64,000 bases of DNA, from the NCBI GenBank assembly GCA_017307505.1, contig JAFKEE010000025.1, positions 186,001 through 250,000 of the forward strand. The letters are read 5' to 3'. The notes under the pieces were generated by a model, which saw nothing but the letters and a program-made list of their open reading frames with translations, was not told the origin of the DNA and did not search any database. Shown here piece by piece: positions 16,304 to 25,262 of this stretch; the first letter of the stretch is position 1; each line of letters begins with the position of its first letter. This DNA comes from Acidobacteriota bacterium. Its GTDB lineage: Bacteria > Acidobacteriota > Terriglobia > Bryobacterales > Bryobacteraceae. Position numbers and translations under genes: made by a program.

Positions 16304-18232
16304 TCAATCGTCGTCGTGCTGGGCGGCGAGGCGGGTCACGACACCCAGGTCTTCCAACGTCGTCACGTCGCCGGTGACAGTATTCGAGGTGACAATCTCA
16401 CGCAGCAGGCGCCGCATGATCTTTCCGCTGCGTGTCTTGGGCAGCGATTCGGCGAAGCGGATCTCCTCCGGCCGCGCGAAGGCGCCGATTTCGTGCGCCA
16501 CCCACTGCCGCAGCTCTTTGCCGAGCACGCCGTGATCCCAGTTCCCCTGCTTCAACGAGACGAAGCAGCACACGGCCTGACCCGTAATTTCATGGGGCTT
16601 GCCGACCACCGCCGCCTCGGCCACGGCCGGATGCCGCACCAACGCCGATTCCACCTCCATGGTCGAGAGACGGTGTCCGCTGACGTTCATCACGTCGTCG
16701 ACCCGGCCCAGCACCCAGAAGTAACCGTCTTCATCGCGCCTTGCCGCATCGCCCGTGAAGTAGATGCCCGGCATGCGGCTGAAGTACTGCTGCTCAAAGC
16801 GTTCGGGATCGCCCCAGATGGTGCGGATCATCGACGGCCACGGACGGCGGATGATCAGGAAGCCTTCGGCCCCCGGAGCCACTTTTTCGCCGTAGAAATC
16901 CACCACGTCCGTCAGGACACCGGGCATCGGCAGCGTCCCGGACCCGGGCTTCAAAGGCACGGCGCCCGGCATCGGCGCAATTAGAATGCCGCCCGTCTCG
17001 GTTTGCCACCACGTATCGACGATGGGGCAGCGGCTCTTGCCGATCACGCGGTGGTACCAGTCCCACGCGGCCGGATTGATGGGTTCACCCACGCTGCCCA
17101 GCAGGCGTAGCGAGGAGAGGTCGTGCTTGTTCGGAAACTCGTCGCCCTGCTTGATGAGCGCGCGAATTGCGGTCGGGGAGGTGTAGAGGATCGTCGCCTT
17201 GTGGCGCTCCACGATATCCCACCAGCGGTCCCAGGCCGGAAAGTCCGGAGCCCCTTCGTAGACCAGGCAGGTCGCCCCGGCAGTGAGCGGTCCGTAGACG
17301 ATGTAGGAGTGCCCGGTGACCCAGCCGATATCGGCCGTACACCAATAGATGTCGTTCTCTTTGAGATCGAACACCCACTTCATCGTGCTCGCGACGTAGG
17401 TGAGATAGCCGCCTGTCGTATGCAGAATGCCCTTGGGCTTGCCGGTGGTGCCGGAAGTGTAGAGGACAAAGAGTGGATGCTCGGAATCCAGGACTTCGGC
17501 GGGACAGTCGGAGCTGACGCCCGGCAGCAGGTCGTGCCACCAGTGATCGCGGCCGTCAGCCATGGGGCATTCGCCGCCAGTGCGACGATAGACCAGGACA
17601 TCCCGGATACCGGGGCAATCCTTCACGGCCTCGTCCACGGCACCCTTCAGCTTCACTTCCTTGCCCCGCCGCCAGCCGCCGTCCGCGGTGAGGACCAGCG
17701 AGGCATCGAGATCGAGAATGCGGGCCTTTAAGGCTTCGGCCGAAAACCCGCCGAAGACCACCGAGTGAATGATGCCCAGCCGCGCGCAGGCCAGCATCGC
17801 GACGATGGCCTCGGGAATCATGGGCATGTAAACGATGGCACGGTCGCCGGCCTGGAAGCCCCGTGATTTCAGCACGTTGGAAAAGCGGCCCACGGCGTCG
17901 TGCAATTCGCGGTAGGTGAGCGTCCGCTGGTCGCCCGGCTCGCCTTCAAAGATAATGGCAGGCTTGTCGCCGCGCGTCTCCAGGTGCCGGTCCAGGCAAT
18001 TGTAGGCGGCGTTCGTCTTGGCGCCCACAAACCATTTCACGAAAGGAGGATGCCATTCGTAAACGTGGCTCCACTTTTCAAACCAATGGACCTCACTCTC
18101 GGCCCGCTCGGCCCAGAACCCTTCCGGATCCGCCTCCGCTCGCCGGTATAACTCTTGGTAGGCCTCCAGGGAGCCCACGTGGGCTTGGGAGGAGAACTCT
18201 GTACTTGGAGAATAGACTTCGTTCCCAGACAT
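16304..18232 (-). CDS. acs: Acetyl-CoA synthetase (AMP-forming)
   Basis: 642 aa, the usual length. It makes acetyl-CoA from acetate, ATP and CoA through acetyl-AMP in the cytoplasm. Visible motifs: the N-terminal ACAS domain ([16 protein letters not shown]), the P-loop-like [29 protein letters not shown], the hinge region [31 protein letters not shown], and the conserved C-terminal lysine in [13 protein letters not shown], the residue acetylated by Pat-type enzymes in other bacteria. The start at 18232 (MSGNEVYSP) is chosen from family length; upstream in-frame codons are not family-like. Divergent from the small conserved gene across 39 bp that carry -10-like hexamers on both strands. Convergent with mscS. 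Confidence 0.96.
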   Translation of the reverse strand: MSGNEVYSPSTEFSSQAHVGSLEAYQELYRRAEADPEGFWAERAESEVHWFEKWSHVYEWHPPFVKWFVGAKTNAAYNCLDRHLETRGDKPAIIFEGEPGDQRTLTYRELHDAVGRFSNVLKSRGFQAGDRAIVYMPMIPEAIVAMLACARLGIIHSVVFGGFSAEALKARILDLDASLVLTADGGWRRGKEVKLKGAVDEAVKDCPGIRDVLVYRRTGGECPMADGRDHWWHDLLPGVSSDCPAEVLDSEHPLFVLYTSGTTGKPKGILHTTGGYLTYVASTMKWVFDLKENDIYWCTADIGWVTGHSYIVYGPLTAGATCLVYEGAPDFPAWDRWWDIVERHKATILYTSPTAIRALIKQGDEFPNKHDLSSLRLLGSVGEPINPAAWDWYHRVIGKSRCPIVDTWWQTETGGILIAPMPGAVPLKPGSGTLPMPGVLTDVVDFYGEKVAPGAEGFLIIRRPWPSMIRTIWGDPERFEQQYFSRMPGIYFTGDAARRDEDGYFWVLGRVDDVMNVSGHRLSTMEVESALVRHPAVAEAAVVGKPHEITGQAVCCFVSLKQGNWDHGVLGKELRQWVAHEIGAFARPEEIRFAESLPKTRSGKIMRRLLREIVTSNTVTGDVTTLEDLGVVTRLAAQHDDD

Positions 18233-18258
18233 GTTTTTCTGGAGTGTAGCAAAGCCGG

Positions 18259-18264
18259 TAGAAT
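18259..18264 (+). promoter_or_regulatory. -10-like TAGAAT seven bases before ATG 18272
   Basis: TAGAAT followed by seven bases and ATG, with no Shine-Dalgarno sequence. A TTTCTG at 18236-18241 with a 17-bp spacer is a weak -35 candidate. Predicts a leaderless transcript. Confidence 0.5.
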
Positions 18265-18271
18265 CTCGTTT

Positions 18272-18721
18272 ATGGCCAAAATTGAATGGAACCGGCAAGC
18301 GACCTACGAAGACGCCAACCTGTTGCTGCGATTGTACGAAGAGCGGCGCGAGGAGAAACTGCGCAAGGCCCGCGCCTGGTTCGTTTCGGAGTGCAAATAC
18401 AAGACCCTCGAGGACTGGCAGCGGCTCTGCCCGCCCGGGTCCGAGATGAACGCCTACTTCCGGATGGTCACCACCTATTGGGAGATGGCCTGCAGCTTCG
18501 TCGTCAGCGGCATTCTCAATCCTGAACTCTTCATCCAGAACGCGATGGAGCACGCCCTGGTATGGGAGCGCATCCAGCACCTGGTCCCCCAGATCCGCAC
18601 CATGAACAACGCCCCGCATCAGATGCGGAACCTGGAAACCATGGCTGGGTATACGAAGGAGTGGCTGGGCAAGCAGGGCGAGGGCGTCTACGAGAGTTTC
18701 GCCGCGCGCTTCAAAGTTTAA
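18272..18721 (+). CDS. Conserved hypothetical helical protein
   Basis: 149 aa, soluble and helix-rich ([66 protein letters not shown]). The shape, short helices around tryptophans, recalls DUF4760-type proteins but I do not claim membership. No signal peptide. The ATG at 18272 lies seven bases after TAGAAT with no ribosome site. Its final 11 bp overlap the end of the Nudix-like gene on the other strand. Function unknown. Confidence 0.65.
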   Translation: MAKIEWNRQATYEDANLLLRLYEERREEKLRKARAWFVSECKYKTLEDWQRLCPPGSEMNAYFRMVTTYWEMACSFVVSGILNPELFIQNAMEHALVWERIQHLVPQIRTMNNAPHQMRNLETMAGYTKEWLGKQGEGVYESFAARFKV

Positions 18722-19619
18722 GTCTCTTCAACAGCCGCAACCCGAGGAACAAGGCCGCCGCGCCGGCCGGTGAAATGCTGCCGGCGTGAAGGTCCAGACT
18801 ACGGATCAGGTCCGCCTCGGTGGTGAGGGGAACCCGGGTCAATCCGGGCAGGAACTCGTCGCTGAGGCGGAACTCCTGCGCCCGGTCCAGCACCAGCAGC
18901 GTGCAAACCTCGGGCCTCAGGTTCAGCAGATTGGTCGCCACCCCGGAGAAGTAGAGACAGCCAGGATCCAGGTCGACTCCTAGCTCTTCCCGCAATTCGA
19001 CTGACACGGCATTTTCGATCGAGTACGGGGGCGCAAACATCCCCGATGGCACTACATGATACTGGCCGGTTCGGTGCGGCATCGCCTTCGGCGCCAGTTT
19101 GCCCAGCAGGAGCTCACGCCCACAAACCACAAGCGTCGCCACCCCGATGGCGGCCGTCCGGCGCTCCGGCCCGTTACGGCGCTCCAAACGACGGTCAAAC
19201 TGAACGAAATCGGCGGTGGAGTTGCCGCTCAGCGCCGGCAACTGCTCCAACAGTTCCAACTCGAGCGTCTCGCAGGTGTTCATGGAGCCGAAATAGGAGC
19301 CCCGGCGGCACTCCAGCCGCAATTCGGGCCGGCGGAGCAGCCGTTCCAGGGCATACACCTCTCCATTGAATAGATTGAGGCCGTGGAAGCGGGCCTCGAG
19401 CTCAGCGAGAGGAGGGTCCTTAGGCTCCAGGCCGCCCAGCGCGGACTCCACCTGTCGCCACTGGCCGGCCGGGGCCGGCATGCAAGTGACAGGGAACAGT
19501 ACACCTTCCCGCTGCAACAGGGACGAGGCACCGTACTTCCAGGCTAAGAACTCACACAACAAATCCATTGGAGAATAGCCCCACAATCCAGTGTGGACTA
19601 GGGCGCGCGCCCCACCCAC
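18711..19619 (-). CDS. Nudix-like protein with extra N-terminal region
   Basis: 302 aa. The C-terminal half has a Nudix-type core: strands [15 protein letters not shown] and [12 protein letters not shown], then a modified Nudix box [17 protein letters not shown] in which the REUxEExGU element is VELREELGV, with the first arginine replaced by valine. The N-terminal ~150 residues ([16 protein letters not shown] onward) match nothing I recognise. Nudix enzymes hydrolyse nucleoside diphosphates linked to other groups; the altered box leaves activity uncertain. Start choice: GTG 19619 lies six bases after TAGCCT on the minus strand, with no ribosome site; ATG 19568 would shorten the protein by 17 residues. 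Confidence 0.65.
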   Translation of the reverse strand: MGGARALVHTGLWGYSPMDLLCEFLAWKYGASSLLQREGVLFPVTCMPAPAGQWRQVESALGGLEPKDPPLAELEARFHGLNLFNGEVYALERLLRRPELRLECRRGSYFGSMNTCETLELELLEQLPALSGNSTADFVQFDRRLERRNGPERRTAAIGVATLVVCGRELLLGKLAPKAMPHRTGQYHVVPSGMFAPPYSIENAVSVELREELGVDLDPGCLYFSGVATNLLNLRPEVCTLLVLDRAQEFRLSDEFLPGLTRVPLTTEADLIRSLDLHAGSISPAGAAALFLGLRLLKRLKL

Positions 19620-19625
19620 TATTTC

Positions 19626-19631
19626 AGGCTA
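19626..19631 (-). promoter_or_regulatory. -10-like TAGCCT six bases before GTG 19619
   Basis: Minus-strand TAGCCT, six bases, then GTG. It supports the longer start of the Nudix-like gene and fits the leaderless pattern seen elsewhere in the window. Confidence 0.4.
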
Positions 19632-19686
19632 AATCCTCTCTCCTCCAGTTTGTAGACGGGCCGATGGAAAGAGAGAGGACGGTGAA

Positions 19687-20976
19687 GTGCAGCGTTTGGC
19701 CGTTGGTTTCGTGTGCGCGACGGGGCTGTTCCTCCTCCACAACCCCGCCAGCGCAGAAGAGACTCAATGGATTCGAGTGGCTTCACCGCACCTTGAATTG
19801 TTTACGACCGCTGAGGCCGAGACCGCCTCTCAGGCCCTAATAGAGTTAGAGAGTCTACGAATTTGCTTCCGTTCAGCAATGCCGGGATCAGCAACCGAAC
19901 CGGCGCGTCTGCGGATCGTGGCTTTCTCCTCTGAGTCGGAGTCTCAGGTATTCAGACTGAACTCCTACTCTCCCGCGTACTTCGTCAGCGGCCCGGGACA
20001 AGGAACGATTGTTCTGAGCCGCTTGACGAAGGAATCCCTCCCCGATTTAAGGCATGAGTACATCCATGCCCTGGTGCACGAAAACGGCTGGCAGTTGCCC
20101 CTTTGGCTGGCCGAGGGCTTGGCGGAACATCTCGCCGGAGTCGCTCCGGACCGGGCTAAACAATACAGCAAGCTGCTGAAAGAACGAGGCCTTCCCTCCC
20201 TCCGGCAACTTGAGTCAGTGAACGTCCCTTACCAGGACCGCCGGCCCGCTGAGGGTTTCTATGCCGCCAGTTGGGCTCTGGTCCGCCTGCTCTCCACGGA
20301 AGCCCCGTATCGCCGTGACTTCTCGGAATTCGCGCGCGGCGGCGGCGCTTCGCTGACGGCCTGGTTGGCCGGTTTGGATCGAGACGAGGCGCAACTTCAG
20401 ACTGATCTCCGCGCGCTGACTGACCGTCTTCAGCAAGTAGCCCCAGATGCGGGTACTACCCCAATTCAGGTGGAGTGCAGCATCGGGCCGGTTGACGGCG
20501 TCACCATCCAGCTTGCCTTGGCCCGGCTGCAGGAACAGACAGGAGACGTGGCTGGTTCGCGGGCCAGGCTGGCTGCCCTGCCGGAGACGGCACGCCGGTC
20601 TCCCGAGTATTGGACGTTGTCGGGCGACCTCTCGATGCGGGCCGCAGACTCGGAAGACGCGCGCTATTCCTATGAAAAGGCGTTGGATCTCGGTTCTCTG
20701 GACAGAGTGATGCTGCAGCGTTTGGCCGCCCTGGAGCGGGACCGGCCCGCGGCTGTCCCGGTTCTGGAACGCCTGGTCGAGGTCACTCCCGCAAACGACG
20801 AAGCGCGGCTGGTTCTGAGCTCGCACTACCTCAACCGGCACCGCTGGCCGGACGCCCTGGCGCAGCTTCGCCAGGTGAAGCGTGCACCCCCCGAAAGGAT
20901 GGATTTCTACCGCCAGGCCATCGCCCTGGCGGAATCTCACCTAGAACCCACCCCGGTGCTTCTCAGTACACGGTAG
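19687..20976 (+). CDS. Secreted HExxH peptidase-like protein with TPR tail
   Basis: 429 aa. A signal peptide (LAVGFVCATGLFLLHNPASA) precedes a domain with a zinc-peptidase-like helix: HEYIHALVHENG (HExxH) followed by a downstream glutamate in WLAEGLAEHLAG, the pattern of MA-clan peptidases and DUF1570-like proteins. Residues about 260-429 form TPR-like helix pairs (IQLALARLQEQTGDVAGSRARLAAL, YWTLSGDLSMRAADSEDARYSYEKAL). Probably a periplasmic or extracellular metallopeptidase or a peptidase-derived scaffold. The GTG at 19687 follows a purine-rich AGAGAGGA; no in-frame ATG sits nearby. Confidence 0.75.
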   Translation: MQRLAVGFVCATGLFLLHNPASAEETQWIRVASPHLELFTTAEAETASQALIELESLRICFRSAMPGSATEPARLRIVAFSSESESQVFRLNSYSPAYFVSGPGQGTIVLSRLTKESLPDLRHEYIHALVHENGWQLPLWLAEGLAEHLAGVAPDRAKQYSKLLKERGLPSLRQLESVNVPYQDRRPAEGFYAASWALVRLLSTEAPYRRDFSEFARGGGASLTAWLAGLDRDEAQLQTDLRALTDRLQQVAPDAGTTPIQVECSIGPVDGVTIQLALARLQEQTGDVAGSRARLAALPETARRSPEYWTLSGDLSMRAADSEDARYSYEKALDLGSLDRVMLQRLAALERDRPAAVPVLERLVEVTPANDEARLVLSSHYLNRHRWPDALAQLRQVKRAPPERMDFYRQAIALAESHLEPTPVLLSTR

Positions 20977-21073
20977 CCCTTCTGTTCGGCCAATCCTTAT
21001 TTGCGCGTAAGGTTTATCGCCTATGCGCGATCCCTCCAGCCGGGTTCACAATGACCCCGAGGAGTAACCCGAC

Positions 21074-22498
21074 GTGCCCACGATTGTCCAGCAGCGTCGC
21101 AGCCGCGCAGTCCGGCTTTCTGACCTCGTTTCCGCCCTTTCCTATGCCCTGGACCTCACGGAAGGCCAGCCGCTCGGCCACGCGCAACGAACCTGCATAT
21201 TCGGCATTCGCCTGGCGCAGGCGATCGGCATGCCCGAGCAGGAACAGGCCGATCTTTACTACGCCCTCCTCTTGAAGGACTCGGGCTGCAGCAGCAATGC
21301 CGCGCGCATGTATCAGATTCTGGGCAGCGACGAGATCCGCGCCAGGCACGACGTGAAGCTGATCGACTGGCGCAGCGTGAACTGGTCCACCCTGGTCTAC
21401 TCCTTGCGGCATGTGCAGGTGGGGCGCCCGGCTTGGGAGAGGCTGCTGGCTCTTTCCCAGGTGGCCTGGCAGCGGCATCGCCAACAAAAAGAAGTCGTGG
21501 AGATTCGTTGCGAGCGCGGAGCGGCGATCGCGCGGAAGATGGGCTTCCCGCAACGGACCGCTGAGGCAATCCGGGGCCTGGACGAGCATTGGGACGGAGG
21601 CGGGTATCCTCTTGGATTGCAGGGGACTGAGATCCCCTTGTCCGCCCGGATCCTCAGCCTGGCGCAGACACTCGAAGTATTCCACCGCCATTCCGGCATG
21701 CCGGCCGCCCTGCAGGTGGCGCGCGCACGAAGCGGGCGCTGGTTCGATCCGGAACTGGTACGCGCCGCCCATGCCATCGCTCAACAGGACTCCCTCGACA
21801 ACGAATTGTCGTACGCGGCCCAGACGGTCGCCCGGCTCTCCCCCTCGGAAGGCGCAGTCACGGCTGGCCGGGAGCGAGTCGACGTCATCTGCGACGGCTT
21901 CGCGGATGTGGTCGACGCCAAGTCGCCTTACACCAGCGACCATTCAAAACGAGTGACGGAGGTGGCCGTCGGCATGGCCGAACACATGGGCTTGGAGAAG
22001 CCGACCGTCACGCTCATCCGGCGGGCGGCCTTACTCCATGACCTCGGCAAGTTGAGCGTGCCCAACTCGATCCTGGAGAAACCAGCTCCGCTGACGTCGG
22101 AGGAATGGGCCGTGGTGCGGCGGCATCCCTTTCATTCGGAGGCGATTCTGAAGCGGATTCAGGGTTTTGAACAGATCGCGATCATCGCCGGCGCCCATCA
22201 CGAGCGACTGGACGGAACGGGCTACTTCCGCGGGCTCCACGCCAACCAGCTTTCGATGCCTGCGCGCGTTCTGGCAGTGGCGGACGTGTTCGATGCCCTC
22301 TCGGCGAAGCGGCCCTACCGGGAGGCAATTCCGCTGGATGAAGTCTTCTCCATCATGCGGCGGGATGCTCCGCACGCGCTGGACGGGCGGTGTGTGGAAG
22401 TTCTGGTGGAGAGCCAGCGCCGTGCGAGGCCCTCTCCGGCGCCCGAAGGGCTGGCCATGCTGCAGCGCGCCATGAGTACCCATCGCGGCGTGGCCTGA
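21074..22498 (+). CDS. Double HD-GYP domain protein (c-di-GMP phosphodiesterase-like)
   Basis: 474 aa with two HD-GYP-like halves. In the first (about 15-215) the HD pair is lost (ALLLKDSGCSSNAARMYQ) but a GYP-type motif remains (LDEHWDGGGYPLGLQGTEIPLSARILSLA). In the second (about 265-450) the metal-binding histidine-aspartate is present (RRAALLHDLGKLSVP), with HHERLDGTGYFRG where GYP has become GYF. HD-GYP enzymes break down cyclic di-GMP to GMP. The N-terminal KDSGCSSN signature occurs in a known subgroup of such proteins. No receiver or membrane helix is attached. GTG start at 21074 with GAGGAG at 21059-21064. Confidence 0.87.
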   Translation: MPTIVQQRRSRAVRLSDLVSALSYALDLTEGQPLGHAQRTCIFGIRLAQAIGMPEQEQADLYYALLLKDSGCSSNAARMYQILGSDEIRARHDVKLIDWRSVNWSTLVYSLRHVQVGRPAWERLLALSQVAWQRHRQQKEVVEIRCERGAAIARKMGFPQRTAEAIRGLDEHWDGGGYPLGLQGTEIPLSARILSLAQTLEVFHRHSGMPAALQVARARSGRWFDPELVRAAHAIAQQDSLDNELSYAAQTVARLSPSEGAVTAGRERVDVICDGFADVVDAKSPYTSDHSKRVTEVAVGMAEHMGLEKPTVTLIRRAALLHDLGKLSVPNSILEKPAPLTSEEWAVVRRHPFHSEAILKRIQGFEQIAIIAGAHHERLDGTGYFRGLHANQLSMPARVLAVADVFDALSAKRPYREAIPLDEVFSIMRRDAPHALDGRCVEVLVESQRRARPSPAPEGLAMLQRAMSTHRGVA

Positions 22499-22551
22499 GG
22501 GCCGCGCCGTACGCAGCCGTCAGGGGTTAGTGTATTGTGGTTGCAGAGGCG

Positions 22552-22557
22552 TACTCT
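22552..22557 (+). promoter_or_regulatory. -10-like TACTCT six bases before ATG 22564
   Basis: TACTCT, six bases, then ATG. Supports the start at 22564 for the rhomboid gene over the GTG at 22537. Confidence 0.4.
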
Positions 22558-22563
22558 GGCGCA

Positions 22564-23355
22564 ATGGCCTTTTCTGTTCGTGACCGTGGATACGGCCCCC
22601 CTCCCATGAACCGCATGACGACTGGCGTCAAGTGGTTGCTAATCGTCAACAGTGTCCTGTTCGTCATCTATTTCCTGAGCGCGCGGACGGCGCTCGGCGA
22701 CCTGTTCCTGCTGATGGGCCTGGTGCCCCGCTCCGTGCTGAGCAGCTTCGCCATCTGGCAGCTCTTCACCTACATGTTCCTGCACAGCCCTTTCGGCTTC
22801 GGGCACATCCTGATGAACATGCTGGCCTTGTGGATGTTCGGCACTCCGCTGGAAAGCATCTGGGGCACCCGGCGCTTCCTGCAGTTCTACTTCTTTTGCG
22901 GAGTGGGCGCCGGTGTCTGCGTGGTATTTCTGAACCTGTTCTTCGGCTCCCTCGACACACGCACCATTGGCGCTTCGGGCGCGATCTACGGCACGCTGAT
23001 GGCCTTCGGCATCCTGTTCCCGAAGGTGACCACCTACTTTTTCGGGCTGTTTCCAATTGAAGCGCGCTGGATGGTGATTATCGTCGGGGCCATCGTCTTC
23101 CTCAGCTCCCTCAGCGATAGCGGCGGCGCCGTAAGCCACTTCGCGCATCTGGGCGGCATGGTCTTCGGCTATCTCTGGCTGCGATTCAACCTGGGCCACA
23201 AAGTGAAGGCGCGGACCGACTGGCGGGGCGATCTGCAACAGCGGTATAAGGATTGGAAGCTGCGCCGGGCGAAGAAGAAGTTTCAGGTGTATCTGAAGCG
23301 GCACGGCTCGTCGACACAGGACCGGCGCGGCGGACCGGGCGACTGGATTCAATAG
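22564..23355 (+). CDS. Rhomboid-family intramembrane serine protease
   Basis: 263 aa with six predicted transmembrane helices. Catalytic features: the asparagine/histidine helix HILMNMLALWMFG, the serine motif GASGAIYG and the histidine helix HFAHLGGMVFGYLWLRF. Rhomboids cut membrane-spanning segments of substrate proteins inside the bilayer. The C-terminus after the last helix is a basic cytoplasmic tail of about 55 residues (LRRAKKKFQVYLKRHG). Start at 22564 is preferred because TACTCT lies six bases upstream; GTG 22537 would add nine residues and has AGGGG ten bases in front, so it is not excluded. Confidence 0.9.
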   Translation: MAFSVRDRGYGPPPMNRMTTGVKWLLIVNSVLFVIYFLSARTALGDLFLLMGLVPRSVLSSFAIWQLFTYMFLHSPFGFGHILMNMLALWMFGTPLESIWGTRRFLQFYFFCGVGAGVCVVFLNLFFGSLDTRTIGASGAIYGTLMAFGILFPKVTTYFFGLFPIEARWMVIIVGAIVFLSSLSDSGGAVSHFAHLGGMVFGYLWLRFNLGHKVKARTDWRGDLQQRYKDWKLRRAKKKFQVYLKRHGSSTQDRRGGPGDWIQ

Positions 23356-23413
23356 CGCGTCGCAACCGGCCGGCCCGGGTTGTACGTCTTATAGGCATTA
23401 GAAGGGGAACGTC

Positions 23414-24568
23414 ATGAAACTGCGCCGATTCCTGGGACCAACACTGGTAGCCGCGGCTGTTGCGATGTGTGGGCTGTTGCCCGCCCAGACCGGCCCGAAG
23501 AAAGAATCGGGCGACACCGTGTCGCGGCCCCGCAAGAAAGCTTCGGACGAGACCACGGCGGAGAAACCACCGGAAGCGCAAGGCGACAAGATCCCTTCCA
23601 AGCTGCAGAAGAAGCCGGGCGAGAAGGCCGAGGCAGGCCAGCCCACCTTCCGCAGCGATACGCTCACTGTCAATGTGGATGTAGCCGTGCTGGACAACCG
23701 CGGCCGCTTTATTCCGGGCATTCCCGCGGGCAACTTCCGCATTCTCGAGGACGGCGTACCGCAAAAGGTTTCGGGCTTCACCACAGGCGAGTCGCCCATC
23801 ACGCTGGCGATGGTGATCGAGTTCAGCAACCTGTTCCAGCAGTACTGGTCGTACGGCTGGCAGGAGACACTGACAGCCTGCTACGGCTTCCTGCAAACGC
23901 TGAAGCCGGAAGACACGGTAGCGGTCGTCGCGTTTGATATGCGCTCGGAGATTCTCAGCGACTTCTCCACCAATCGCCAGGACACCTACGAGGCGATGGC
24001 GCGGCTGCGCATTCCTGCCTTTTCGGAATCGAATCTGTACGATGCCCTGACCAGTGTGGCCGACCGGATGAGCGATATCGAGGGACGCAAGGCGATCCTC
24101 TACATCGGTAGCGGCATGGACACGTTCTCGAAGATCACGTTCGACGTCACACGCCGGCGGCTGCAAACGGCCAGCGTCCCGATCTACGCGCTGGGTACGC
24201 TGCAGGCATGGCGCGAGATGCTGGACGCCCGGGGCTACATGGGGCCCATCCAGCGCCTGGACTTCCTGCAGGCCGATAACCAGTTGCGTACCTTCTCCAA
24301 GGAGACCGGCGGTCAGGCCTGGTTCCCCCGTTTCTTTGGCGAATACGGTGGTATCTTCCGCCAGATTTCTGAGGCATTACGCAACACTTACTCCCTGTCC
24401 TACCAGCCCACGAACACGGCGCGCGACGGAAAATACAGAAAGATCAAGGTTGACCTTGTCGACCCGCGGACCGATGCTCCACTGAAGGTCACGGACGAGA
24501 AAGGCAAGCCGATGAAGTACACCGTTGTGGCCAAGACGGGGTATCAGGCACCGCGTGAAGTGGAGTAG
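23414..24568 (+). CDS. VWFA-related secreted protein of acidobacterial type
   Basis: 384 aa. A signal peptide (LVAAAVAMCGLLPAQ) is followed by a Lys/Glu/Pro-rich linker, then the signature start of the VWFA-related Acidobacteria family (TIGR03436): FRSDTLTVNVDVAVLDNRGRFIPGI, FRILEDGVPQKVSGF. The von Willebrand A-like core runs to about residue 340 (TLAMVIEFSNL, VAVVAFDMRSEIL, GRKAILYIGSGMDTF), but the usual DxSxS metal site reads EFSNL, so metal binding is doubtful. Presumably a surface or periplasmic adhesion or scaffold protein. A good ribosome site, AAGGGG, precedes the ATG, so this gene has a normal leader. Confidence 0.88.
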   Translation: MKLRRFLGPTLVAAAVAMCGLLPAQTGPKKESGDTVSRPRKKASDETTAEKPPEAQGDKIPSKLQKKPGEKAEAGQPTFRSDTLTVNVDVAVLDNRGRFIPGIPAGNFRILEDGVPQKVSGFTTGESPITLAMVIEFSNLFQQYWSYGWQETLTACYGFLQTLKPEDTVAVVAFDMRSEILSDFSTNRQDTYEAMARLRIPAFSESNLYDALTSVADRMSDIEGRKAILYIGSGMDTFSKITFDVTRRRLQTASVPIYALGTLQAWREMLDARGYMGPIQRLDFLQADNQLRTFSKETGGQAWFPRFFGEYGGIFRQISEALRNTYSLSYQPTNTARDGKYRKIKVDLVDPRTDAPLKVTDEKGKPMKYTVVAKTGYQAPREVE

Positions 24569-24688
24569 CCGGCGACTCATCACAGCACTCCTCTGAAGTC
24601 AAGCATTCGATCTCGCCCCGGATGAGTGCGATACAAGTTCGTTGACACCAGCAATTCCGCTTTGCTACTTTCGGCAAGGTTTCTCGTA

Positions 24689-25144
24689 ATGGCAGCTCGT
24701 CCTAAGTCAAGTTTGGTGCCTTCGGCACGGATCCTCCTCGTGGATGATAATCGCGCTGGACTGATGGCCCGCAGCACAGTCTTGCAGGAACTGGGCTACG
24801 CCACCGATGGGGCTCCGGATGCACGCAAAGCGCTGGAAATGTTCCGCAATGGCAGTTACGACCTGGTGGTGACTGACTACAAGATGCCTGAGACCAACGG
24901 AGTGGAGCTGATCGTGCAGCTGCGCGCGGAGAAGCCCCAAACGCCGGTGGTGCTCATCTCCGGATTTGTAGATGCGCTTGGGCTCACTGAGAAAAACACC
25001 GGCGCGAACGTGGTCATCATGAAGAGCGCGAATGAAGTGCAACATCTCATCCGCGCCGCCAACCGCCTGCTGAAGATTCCGCGTAAGCCGATGTCCGAAG
25101 AGCGGCCCGCCTTGCGGCTGCGGACGCGCAAAGCCGGCGTCTGA
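24689..25144 (+). CDS. Single-domain receiver (CheY-like) protein
   Basis: 151 aa. A receiver domain with the acidic pocket (ILLVDDNRAG), phospho-acceptor in LVVTDYKMPETNG, a serine in VVLISGF and a lysine in VVIMKSANE, where the usual proline after lysine is serine. No output domain; the C-terminus is a short basic tail (KPMSEERPALRLRTRK). Probably a phosphorelay intermediate or a protein-binding switch. The start at 24689 gives a compact domain and has AAGG about ten bases upstream; an open frame reaches GTG 24626. No kinase is adjacent. Confidence 0.85.
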   Translation: MAARPKSSLVPSARILLVDDNRAGLMARSTVLQELGYATDGAPDARKALEMFRNGSYDLVVTDYKMPETNGVELIVQLRAEKPQTPVVLISGFVDALGLTEKNTGANVVIMKSANEVQHLIRAANRLLKIPRKPMSEERPALRLRTRKAGV

Positions 25145-25249
25145 GCAAACCTCTATCTATTAGCGGGGCCCCTCCAAGCATAGGGCGCGGACATAGCGCC
25201 ACAGGTGTCAAGACACAGGGCCGGCTCAATGCAAGGCAGTTACCGATGT

Positions 25250-25255
25250 TAGGCT
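25250..25255 (+). promoter_or_regulatory. -10-like TAGGCT seven bases before ATG 25263
   Basis: TAGGCT followed by GGAGCTG and ATG. The GGAG is too close to serve well as a ribosome site, so both leadered and leaderless readings are possible. Confidence 0.35.
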
Positions 25256-25262
25256 GGAGCTG

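Noticed and set aside
25205-25216. GTGTC-AA-GACAC inverted repeat upstream of the GH3 gene
   Set aside because: Only five bases per arm and no second copy; could be chance.
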